Source: Parietichytrium sp. I65-24A (taxonomy: Eukaryota > Sar > Bigyra > Thraustochytrida > Thraustochytriidae). Taken from it: DNA of 64,000 nucleotides. Location of the stretch: the NCBI GenBank assembly GCA_012862575.1, contig BLSF01000012.1:62001-126000 (forward strand). The letters run 5' to 3'. Position 1 is the stretch's first letter; each line of letters opens with the position of its first letter. A program made the position numbers and the translations under genes. Below, piece by piece: positions 31,801 to 40,570 of this stretch. A model generated the notes under the pieces. It searched no databases. It was not told the DNA's origin and was given only the letters and a program-made list of their open reading frames with translations.

Positions 31801-34800
31801 GCGCAGAGCTCCAGTCCCACAAGGTTGCGGAGAGGGTTTTAAAAGTTTAGCAATGGCGTGTGCAAAGGTTGGGTTGCCCTGATTTGCAGCTGTGGAGTTG
31901 GGAGTGAACCAGCATCGGAAGGTGTCGGGACCTAGTGTATCTACCCACGATTCTAAGATTCGCAAAGCCAGGCGGACGAGATCAGTATTTCGGTGCTCGT
32001 TTGCATTGAGCGCGACCTCAAAGGCATTCTGCAGGAATGGGAGGTGCCTTTTTAGATCACTCCGAGGAATACGGACGGCAAAGAGGAGCATAATCTCCGC
32101 AATCATGTCCTGGCGGGAGTGTCTGGAAGCCCTAAACTCACCGCCGGACTGAACGAGGAGATGGGACAGAGAATTGAGAGCCGGGACCAACAGTAACGAC
32201 AGCTTGTGCTTGCACATTTCCTGAAGAACGTGTCTTCGCAAAACGACTCTCATGACGCTTCGGATTACCATCAGGTAGCAATCTCGCCCGAGAATGCCTT
32301 GCTCAACTGTGGTCACGCTTGAGGGCGACGAGTTGAGCAAGTTTCTCATCCTAACTGAGTATCGTTTAGAGTCTGCGGCATGGTGGACAAGATTGTTTCG
32401 AATCATCCCGCGCAACGCGCTCTGCGTTGAGTTGATCGTATTGGCAGCTAGGATGAAACAAAGGACAATCAGTCTCTCGAACTTCTCTTGGACATTTTCC
32501 GCAATGAGCCAGCCCGGGGTGAGACCATTGTATAGCTTGGATTGCGTTGTGCCCCCAGCGGCGTTTGACTGTGCGCTCGCTCGCGAAGCGGCGTACTTAA
32601 TCGAAGGCGGGGGAGAACCGGCAACAGAGTCGTCCGTGTAGTTTTCGATAGAGGAGATTGCAGCTTCTATCAGCTGTGAAAGCACTGCGGCGTAGTTTTG
32701 GTCGGTCACAATCTGACCATGAATCAAGTTTATCTGTGGCTTTGGGATCGAGCCGTTCTTAAAAGACTCCACACTTGCTGCAAAGGGGTCGTATTTACCC
32801 TTGTTGTTAGCAGATGGAGGCTGATGCTTGAGATCAAGACCCAAACCTTCCCATGACCAAGCTGCCATCGGTCCTCCGATGGGCACGTTTTTTATGGACT
32901 GTAGATCCTGTTTAGAAGAAAACGTAGGCAAAATGTTTGACAAATCCAACGATGCCAGCAGCTCACCGGCTTCGAGTCCAAAAGAGCCAGCCAATCCAGG
33001 TATCCTTTCAATGAGCATGTCCAGCAGAATGCGTAAATACGAGTGTGAGACGCTTTTTCGCAAAAGACGTTTTGTGAATGCAATCAGTGTCGGGTGCCGC
33101 ACGGCGTTAGCGAGGATGACATCGATTTTAGAGCGGAACAAGTCCGTAAAGTTGTGCGGGTCAAGCACGGTGAAGAGGTCAGCAAAATGTTGGATGGCGT
33201 CCAGCTCCATCGCAATCTCCTTAGTCTGGCGCTTGGACATTGGTGCGGACGAGGATGCCCCCAAAGATGCTGGTGCTGGTGTAGAACTGCTCGCGGAAAC
33301 AGAGTCTTTTTTTGGCACATTGCTGTGCGACGAGTTCGTCGGAGCACCGCTGGCACCTATGCTGCTGTTCGTGGAGTGTCCCGGCGGGTGACTCGCGGAA
33401 AATGGTGCACTTTGAGCTTGGCCTGGCCCCGGAGCCGATGTGGCAGCAGCGGCGGCGGCAGCAGCAGCGGCTGCGGCGGCAGCAGTCGCCACGGGAGAAG
33501 ACGAAGGCGGGGCCCGTGCATTAGAGGCCTGCTGTTCACGCTCAGCTTGCTGTTCATGAGCATCTTTCGCAGTTTCTTGAAGAGCTTCAAAATCGATGGG
33601 ATCAGTGACTCCGGGCCGAAACACGGCAAGGCACTGGAAGCCCCACTCCAGGAGGTCGCCGAGGATCTGCATCTCATTATTCGTCAAGAGCCCATGCACA
33701 CCGGGAGGTTTGCTCACACCAGAAAGCGCTCGCTTGGCAGCCGCATCACCGGCTGGGCCGCGATTGTTGGCGAGAATTTTCTGTGCCTCGCGTTCGTATC
33801 GCTTAGAGTCGTAATTGCAGACACACCACAGGACAGTTCGCAGGCCTCGCAACATGGTTTCGATGAGCGACTGGACGTCTTTGATTTCGTCATCGCCTAC
33901 TGTAATCGCAGGCTCCCTCCCGATAGTCAATATGTCTTGCAAATTCGATACTGGACTTGCGCTCTCGTGCTGCGCGACGTTTTCATCGATCTCCCCGACA
34001 GGGATCCGAAGTGGCTTTCGAGCCCCTCCACTCTCCCCGGCCGGTAGCGACATAGACGAAGAGGATGAGTGCGTCGCCCTATCTAGTGCCATCGGCGAGC
34101 CTTGTTTAACCTGCTGCTGATCATCTTCTTGTGCACGTTGAGCTCCGCCCGGGGTGGATTTGGAAGCCCCATTTATGTTGACAAAATAATAAAAATCTAA
34201 CTTGGCGCCTGACGCGCCAGATGCTCCGCTCTTGAGAGTCCTTTGTCGCTTTCGGTTGGACTCAGAGATAAGCTCCGGGATGTAATACCGCAGGCTCCCG
34301 ATTTTGGTGACAATGGCATGCAAAACCAGCACGAGGAGGCTTCTCCCCATCGTGGTCTCCGGCTCATTGTGATTGAAAACGGTCTCGACAAGATTCAACA
34401 ACAGCCGGACAGATATCAGTTGGGTGCTCAAAGGTATCGCAAGGTCGTGCATGTTGCGAGTGAAGATATACACAACCTTTGAGAGCTGCTGGAGTGAAAG
34501 TCTGTTCCTGACATGGTGTATGAGGTCTGCTAATGTCGAATATGCGAGGGGAAGCAGCGTCTGCTCACGAGACTGGACCTGCGGGAGAGGACTGTTGGTG
34601 CTGGCTTCACCAACGGAAGCGCCTACGAGCATGGACTCGTCTAGGAATTGATCCACCAGATCTACAAACCCACCCCGAAAGTTTGTTGCCAAGAGGTGCC
34701 TTGTTGCCAGCAGCAGGTCCTTACGAATTGCTGTTGCCTCCGGCAAGCAGCTTTTGAGCAGCTGCACTACGCTGCCCGCAACAACCGTGCTATGCCGCGT

Positions 34801-35949
34801 GAGTTCTTCCGTGTAGGACGGGGAGCGGACCAGGTACGTCAGGAACGAGAGTGTCTTGACTTGTGCGGCGAGGAGATTCGAATAGCGCTCACGCAACTCC
34901 TTACTGCGTTCCAGCTGCGACCCTTTTGAGAGCTCGCCATCCGGCTTGATCTTGATACAGGCCAACATCAGAGGAATGAGGCGAGGGATGCAGCGGGAAA
35001 CTTGCACTCGGTGGAGTTGGAAAAGCAGCATGACAGTCAGGGGGCACTCTGTTAAAATACGGAAGGAATCTTGTGTACGGGGGATTGCTTTGGTCACCTC
35101 CGTGCTGGATGTGCTGGAGCAATACATTTTGACTGCATTGGGGAGTTCCCTGTACACGCTCTCCACGAAAGAGAAAAAGGCCGTCAGTTGCGACTCGTCA
35201 AGCGGCACCCGGTACGCCTTGTGAAGGTCGAACAAAAGCCCGAGACAAAGGAGCCCATTCTCCTCATTATCCACGCTCAGGACCTTGGTTGCCAACGCTA
35301 TGAGGTGTGGCAAGAAAGGCCGAAGACTCTCGTTTTGCCGAGGTAGTCTGTGCAAAAAATCCAGCGCCACATTTCGAATTTGATGGGATACGTTATCTTG
35401 AAACTTTTTTCCGTCCATCACTTGTGTCAGTCTAACGCAACGGCATCCTCTGAGCCCTGTCCCGAGCGCAACTTACTTGCGGCGGCACCTTATTGAACAC
35501 CCCGATGATGAGCGGCACAAACTTGGCCAGAAATTTACTGTAAAAGTTGGAATGCGAATAGTCTGAGAACCTATCTCGAAGCTCCTTGCATGCTTGCAAA
35601 CACCCTTCCAACGACTCGGCATCCACTAACGAGTACAATTCACCGCCACGCATCGCCATATGCCCATCCACACATCCACACATCCACACATCCGTACATC
35701 CGTACATCACGGAAACGAAACAGGTACGCCAACACATCCATCAAAACCGAAAACACACATACAAACACATACAAACAAACAAACACACGCGCATTTTTTC
35801 CACGCTCGTCAGACACATTGGCTCCCCACACGTGGCCCCTTCCTCCTCCTCCCTCCTCCTTCCTCTTCCTCCCACAGCTCCCCACACTTGCGGGCCTTAC
35901 CTTTCTCTAGCGCCAGTCTGCGCGCGATGCCTTGCACGCCTTGCTCCAT
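19804..35949 (-). CDS. TRRAP: TRRAP/Tra1, PIKK-family pseudokinase scaffold (three exons)
   Basis: Rebuilt as exons 35949-35901, 35625-35477 and 35403-19804, about 5,265 aa. Exon 1 encodes MEQGVQGIARRLALEK and ends at GTAAGG; exon 2 starts after TTAG with VDAESLEG and ends NKVPPQ before GTAAGT; exon 3 resumes FQDNVSHQIRN...LHRLP. Phases match (1 and 0), and the joined N-terminus follows the Tra1/TRRAP HEAT-repeat start. The body is alpha-helical HEAT then FAT repeats; a PI3K-like domain near the end lacks HRD- and DFG-type catalytic residues, as in TRRAP; the protein ends with a FATC motif, MDLSWLPWF. TRRAP recruits SAGA and NuA4/TIP60 acetyltransferases to activators. It is about 1,400 residues longer than human TRRAP, through Ser/Ala/Gly-rich insertions. 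Intron 1 is the weakest part of the model. Confidence 0.9.
35404..35476 (-). other. TRRAP intron 2
   Basis: 73 bp, GTAAGT to AAAAAAG, with CTGAC about 20 bases before the acceptor as a likely branch site. The acceptor lacks a pyrimidine tract. It was chosen because it is the only nearby AG in phase with the donor and because PPQ-FQDN aligns with the family without a gap. Confidence 0.7.
35626..35900 (-). other. TRRAP intron 1, repeat-filled
   Basis: 275 bp, GTAAGG to TTAG. It holds eight imperfect copies of an 8-bp CACATCCA unit at about 35665-35706 (+ strand) and a CA/CAAA-rich stretch (35745-35790). Other introns here are 73-194 bp and simpler. No clear CTRAY branch site is seen near the acceptor, so the boundary is less sure. 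Confidence 0.55.
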
Positions 35950-36618
35950 TCCTGCCGTGAAATAGATGGATGGATAGATAGATATGTATATTCAATCAAC
36001 GACCAAACCCCGGGGGGGTGGGGGAGCGCGCACACAGTGGCGTACGCGCTGAACTTGGGACTTGTGGGCGAGGACACTTTCCTCCTTCCTCTTTCCCCGC
36101 GGCGCAGGGCTGTTGCTTGAGAGGAAAAAAAAGAAAGAAAGGAAAGAAAGAAGGATTTTTAATTCGCTTGGAAATGATTGGAAAATGGCGGAGAAAAATT
36201 TAAAAAAATTGGGGAGGTTTTGAAGATTGAATAGGGGCTAGTGTTTATTGTGAGTGAGGGTTATGGAGGAGAACAGTTCGCTGATCTCTAGCGCCCTCGT
36301 CTAAGGTCTGCGGGAGTCGAACTTTATGCTTGGATAGCTTGGATATGCTTGGATGATGATATGATGTTTTGGATGTTCATTCACAGACAGATGTGTGACA
36401 GCAAAATGGCAAAGTGTTTTGTATGAAGATTTAGACAAGAGCCCGACATTCCATTGGCGCGGCCTCGGTCTTTAAAGCTCGGAAAGAAGTCCAAGTGGAT
36501 TGCTGTTGAGTTGTCAATGTTGGATGAAGTGTCGCAAGCGATTCCATCTCATCATTTGTCATGTACCGGTACCCCCTAAAAACCCAAAAGAAATCAGAAC
36601 TCTGTGGCTGGCAGAAGA
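35950..36618. other. TRRAP upstream region, no gene supported
   Basis: 670 bp, probably the TRRAP promoter and leader. It holds a G-run (about 36010-36022) and an A/G-rich tract of AAAG repeats (about 36121-36150). No supported reading frame. Confidence 0.5.
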
Positions 36619-36960
36619 ATGTTGCAGGGCGGGGTCAGCACCGCAGAGATGCACGACGGCACTCGAGAGGAGCTCACTTGGAAAGAGCTGGAGTTGATGC
36701 TGCGAGGACACACTCTCGAATCTGATATCTCGCTCCAAGTTTCGCGATCATGTCCTAGATCACAAGCGGAAAATACTCCTCAGTGCAAGTGCAGGCAGCC
36801 CAGCGCTTCTTTTGATGGCAGATCATATTTGCTCGTCTCAGAGATCAAGGACCGAAACCCGCTTCTGGCTGTTCCAGGGCCAATGTCTCACACGAACAAG
36901 ACACACTGCGTCGTGCGATCCTCAGATTCGGCTGGACAGGGGATAGACCTCAGACTGTGA
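36619..36960 (+). CDS. Small hypothetical protein (weak)
   Basis: 113 aa, ATG 36619. No recognised family, no signal peptide and no clear domain; a short Cys/Pro stretch (CPRSQAENTPQCKCRQP) is the only feature. The last 11 bases overlap the end of the convergent coiled-coil gene. The frame could be fortuitous; it is listed because it fills the gap with an ATG start and balanced composition. Confidence 0.3.
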   Translation: MLQGGVSTAEMHDGTREELTWKELELMLRGHTLESDISLQVSRSCPRSQAENTPQCKCRQPSASFDGRSYLLVSEIKDRNPLLAVPGPMSHTNKTHCVVRSSDSAGQGIDLRL

Positions 36961-37543
36961 GAAATTCGTCCTCAGCGGATTCGCCAAAGCCATTAAGCGA
37001 AATAAGACCCTCCGCGTGCTCGGCCGCGAGCGATCGTCCGCGATCTTCAAGAACTTCAAGAGCCCACTCCCTGACATGCAACAAATCTTTTTTCGCGAGG
37101 TCGTGCAAATTTTCCTGCGACCTTTGAGGTATGCCGTCAAGCACACTTACCACCATGTTTGCAATCCTATACTTTTCAATGCGGGTCTCCTCTTCCAAGA
37201 GCATAAGAGATTTCGCAGCCGCCAGCGCCCTGTCTTCCATAAGTTCCTGCGCGGCGCTGAGTTTCTGCGACATTGTTCGAACTTGGTCCTCCAACAGCTC
37301 AATCCTGCGCTCCTGCACTTGGGAAGCCACATCCTCGCGAGACTCCGTCGTGGATTTCTGCCTTTGGCTCTCATCCGCAAGCGCCTTCAGCCTCAGATTC
37401 TCCCGCTCCAGCAGCACCATCTTCTCGGCTCGACGCTTGGCGTCCGCGAAGAGTTTTTCAGCGACGGCCGCAGACCTCTTCCGCTCCTTGTCGGCCGCCT
37501 CTTCCGCTCTGCGACATCCTTCGCACTCCACCACGGTCGGCAT
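36950..37543 (-). CDS. Coiled-coil protein
   Basis: 197 aa from ATG 37543 (MPTVVECEGCRRAEE); the longer frame to 37558 starts at TTG. From about residue 15 to 140 the sequence is a nearly continuous charged heptad coiled coil (KERKRSAAVAEKLFADAKRR, then LEDQVRTMSQKLSAAQELM), followed by a shorter helical tail. The start has a CxxC pair (CEGC), not enough for a zinc finger. A GTAAGT occurs inside the frame (ATGGTGGTAAGT) but reading on gives protein-like sequence, so I kept it unspliced. No family recognised; structural or scaffold role likely. Confidence 0.65.
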   Translation of the reverse strand: MPTVVECEGCRRAEEAADKERKRSAAVAEKLFADAKRRAEKMVLLERENLRLKALADESQRQKSTTESREDVASQVQERRIELLEDQVRTMSQKLSAAQELMEDRALAAAKSLMLLEEETRIEKYRIANMVVSVLDGIPQRSQENLHDLAKKDLLHVREWALEVLEDRGRSLAAEHAEGLISLNGFGESAEDEFLTV

Positions 37544-37601
37544 CTTGGCTGCTCTCAAACCCTGCTGCGACCCTTATTTCTCCACCACCGCGACCTTCTC
37601 T

Positions 37602-37731
37602 AACGCCAACGCCAAAGACAAAGCCAACGCCAAAGCCAAAGACAAAGACAAAGCCAACGCCAAAGCCAAAGACAAAGCCAAAGCCAAAGCCAAAGACAAA
37701 GATAAAGACAAAGACAAAGACAAAGACAAAG
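37602..37731. repeat. Hexamer array (GCCAAA / GACAAA)
   Basis: About 21 six-base units alternating GCCAAA, GACAAA and AACGCC in a higher-order pattern, starting 59 bp upstream of the coiled-coil gene's ATG. Confidence 0.9.
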
Positions 37732-37904
37732 TCCAGTCACAATTAACGTTCAATGCCCAGAGACACACTTTGACAGTCAGCTCACGCTTCGATTTGCTTT
37801 CGCTCGCTCGCTCTTGCCTTCCCGTTCTATGTCATTCTATGTCGCTTGCAGCACCTATCGTCAAGTGTCAATTGTCAGTGCCAATTGTCATGTGTCAACT
37901 GCAA

Positions 37905-38420
37905 AGAGCAAGCAAGTGAGCAAGTGAACAAGTGACAAGAGCCGAAAGTGCCACGTGCCAGTTGTCCAAGTGACAAGTGACAAGTGACAAGTGACAAGTG
38001 TCAAGTGCCAGATGCCAGATGCAAAGAGACTGCTGCGAGCGTTGTCCGAGTAGTCAGGGCATATGTTCATTGAAGTGTCAAGTGACACGAGCCAGTTGTC
38101 AAGCGTGCCAAGAGCAAGTGACAACAGCAAGATACAGCCAAGTGCCAAGTGCCAGTTGTCAAGTGACAAGAGATAAGAGATAAGAGACAAGGGCCAGATG
38201 CCAAGGGACTGTCGGCTGCGAGCGTTGTCCGAGTAGTCAGGGCATATGTTCATTGAAGTCTCAAGTGACACGAGCCAGTTGTCAAAGCGTGCCAGGAGCA
38301 AGTGTCAAGAGCAAGTGCCAAGTGCCAAGAGCCAATTGTCAAGTGACAAGAGATAGGAGACAAGGGCCAAATGCCAAGGGACTGTCGGCTGCGAGCGTTG
38401 TCCGAGTAGTCAGGGCAAAG
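37905..38420. repeat. 183-bp tandem repeat built on AAGTGAC heptamers
   Basis: The anchor GCTGCGAGCGTTGTCCGAG recurs at 38032, 38215 and 38398, exactly 183 bp apart. The first two copies continue GTAGTCAGGGCATATGTTCA almost identically; the third is cut short. Between anchors lie degenerate heptamers (CAAGTGA, AAGTGCC) that also extend left to about 37905. Confidence 0.9.
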
Positions 38421-38927
38421 CGACACAGCGACACAGCGAATGAGAAAAAGAAAGAGGTAGATACTACTGCTTTGTCAGAACGCGTTGGCGAGCGCAGGTG
38501 GATTGGAAGATTGGAAGACCAGGCAGGGAACTGCTGCTGCAGGAGGAAGGTGCTCGGGCCGCGCGCTTAAAGCAGAGTGGCCATAGGAGTCTGCCGACTG
38601 GTCGGGTCGCAACTCCTCATTGGCTTTGGAGGTTTGCTCGGCGGCTCGTCGGCTTGTCGGACGGGATCTGTCTTTCAGTGGTCAGAGCTGTGCAGTGCAG
38701 TGCAGTGCAGTGCAGAGAACGCGCGGGCAAGTGGAGGGTCTGTGTGGGTCTGCTGGGCTTTGCAGACTAGTCGGGAGTGAGAGGTGGATCGGCCTGTCGC
38801 TGCGCAGACATTGAGGCGACTGCTCGGTTGGCCACTTTCCTGGTCTTGGCTTAAGTTTGGCGACGTTCTTTTGCGGGATTCAGAAGCCCAAGGTACTCGC
38901 GCTGGTCGACATTGTGCAAGTTACTCG

Positions 38928-39986
38928 ATGGCTGGGCTAGAGAGTGCCGTTGGCAACTTGGCCAGCGACAGCTGGCCCTTGGCAGGATTGTTGTACCTGG
39001 GCATGGTCTTGATGTCGCCCCTAGTGGCTTTCGCGACGAAAGATTGGTCGACGACGAAGCAATGGATCGTTGGCGTTTTTTGCATACATATTCTAGCAGT
39101 CACGAAAGGGCAGGTATTGCTTCCTGCTTTGTTTGCGGGCCAGCCCAATTCGTTTTTGAAAAAGTTCGCGGTGTACGTCACCGGGGCTCTGTGGGAGTGC
39201 AGTAACGTTGCGCTAATTTTGGGCGGGCGTAGAGTTCAAGAGAAATGTGGGGTCGTATCCTGGGTGCAGGCGCTGGTCATCGGAACTGCTCCGAGTCAAG
39301 CTCGACTTGAGAAAAATGATAAGCCACGCGCAGGGAGATTGTACAGGTTGGTTGTCAACGTTGGATCGGTGTGCTGCGGTTGGGTTTTCTTGCAGGCGCT
39401 CCAAATGTGGCGCGCCACAGTGCTTGGCTCTCCGGTCTTGGAAGCGGAGGCGAGTGTGTGGCTGTGTTCCAGTTTCGTGATCGCATTCAACCTTCTCCCT
39501 CTGGTCTGGCAGTGCTGCATGGACGCTCTGTATGCCGCAACGGGCTTGAAGGAGTTCAGGGTCCAGGTCATTCTCCCTTACGGATGCTTTTTAGCAAGCA
39601 TGAACATTGTGGACTTTTGGGCAAAGTGGAGCCGTCCAGCTGGACAGCTGATTCGCTATCTGGTGTTTTACCCGTTGGGAGGCTACAAACGCATCTGGCT
39701 CGCCGCGCCGCTCATGTTCTTACTAAATGGCGCTGCGCACTATGATGTAAGCGAGGCACTTGTTGGAGACAAGGCTGTAAACGGGTGGAATATGCTGTTC
39801 GCAATAGCTGGCGCAGTTGTTACGGCGGACATCGTTGCAACCCAAGCTGTCAAGGCCAAGTACGGCGGTGATCTTCCTTACCTCTTCGTCGCAGTCCGAT
39901 TCATTGCAGCGCATGTCAGTATGCGTGTCTGTTTGTGGATCATGATGCATTACTGCTTGCACATCCAGTTGGCGGACATGATCTAG
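38928..39986 (+). CDS. Multi-pass membrane protein, probable wax-synthase/MBOAT-type O-acyltransferase
   Basis: 352 aa from ATG 38928; the frame extends upstream only to a GTG. About eight to nine hydrophobic helices span the protein. Two motifs point to the MBOAT/wax-synthase superfamily: NIVDFWAKWSRP, matching the family's DFW...W signature, and FLLNGAAHYDV, matching the F..SG..H segment that carries the catalytic histidine. These enzymes move acyl chains onto alcohols at the ER membrane (wax esters, acylglycerols, protein acylation). The family has wide sequence drift and substrate cannot be told. Family call moderate; membrane topology certain. Confidence 0.65.
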   Translation: MAGLESAVGNLASDSWPLAGLLYLGMVLMSPLVAFATKDWSTTKQWIVGVFCIHILAVTKGQVLLPALFAGQPNSFLKKFAVYVTGALWECSNVALILGGRRVQEKCGVVSWVQALVIGTAPSQARLEKNDKPRAGRLYRLVVNVGSVCCGWVFLQALQMWRATVLGSPVLEAEASVWLCSSFVIAFNLLPLVWQCCMDALYAATGLKEFRVQVILPYGCFLASMNIVDFWAKWSRPAGQLIRYLVFYPLGGYKRIWLAAPLMFLLNGAAHYDVSEALVGDKAVNGWNMLFAIAGAVVTADIVATQAVKAKYGGDLPYLFVAVRFIAAHVSMRVCLWIMMHYCLHIQLADMI

Positions 39987-40570
39987 TAAAGTGGGAGAGT
40001 TCGACTTGCTGAATACCAAACCACCTTGGAAGTGCGTCAGTCTTGCCTTTTCTCCAAACCTGATTGCATTGACGCAGAGAACGCAGAGACTAGGTTCACT
40101 CGATCCAATCCAATCCAATCCAATCCAAAACATCTTCGAGATCAAAACATCAAAAACAATTCTCTCCCACAAAATCTTCTATTTCAAAACCTTCACAACG
40201 CAGTCCTACTCCTATCTCTAACCACTCTCACGCCACCAGCAACCCATGCAACTAATAAATCCTACAGGCCACTTTTAAAGCGCGGGCACCGGTCCCGCCC
40301 AAAAAAAATGGAGCAGACTTGAGGTGACAGAACATACGAGTACCCCCACACCAAGTCTGCGCGTACACACCAGTAACGGCACTTACTTGCCAACCTCAGT
40401 CACTCAACCATACAGTCTTGCTCACACTATCTGTCTATCTAATCCCAGTTAGTTGTCTGTGAACGGTCGGTCTGCCTGTCCTTTAAGTTTCTGGCCAAGC
40501 AGCTGGAGCGCGAGGTGCACTCCTCCTGCGCGAGAATCTTGTCATCTTTTGCGATTCGCAGAATATTGAG
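39987..40570. other. Intergenic, no gene seen
   Basis: 584 bp, pyrimidine-rich toward the Vps39 start, with a CCAATC pentamer/hexamer run (about 40099-40125). Probably the Vps39 promoter and leader. Confidence 0.5.

Larger units (their letters stand above)
37544..38927. other. Repeat-dominated intergenic region
   Basis: 1.4 kb between divergent genes, almost wholly repeats: a hexamer array, AAGTGAC heptamers and a 183-bp tandem repeat (listed separately), then a GTGCA run (GTGCAGTGCAGTGCAGTGCA, about 38690-38713). No gene supported. Open frames through the hexamer array encode Lys/Asp/Ala repeats and are artefacts. Confidence 0.7.

Noticed and set aside
19804-35403. Many + strand frames of 60-190 codons inside TRRAP
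   Set aside because: They lie opposite a coding exon with strong family homology and start mostly at GTG or TTG; they are shadows.
36300-36345. GGGAGTCGAAC, like a tRNA T-arm B box
   Set aside because: Neither strand gives a paired T-stem or a cloverleaf around it.
37131-37919. 262-codon + strand frame with Lys/Asp/Ala repeats
   Set aside because: It is antisense to the coiled-coil gene and then reads through the hexamer array; no ATG start.
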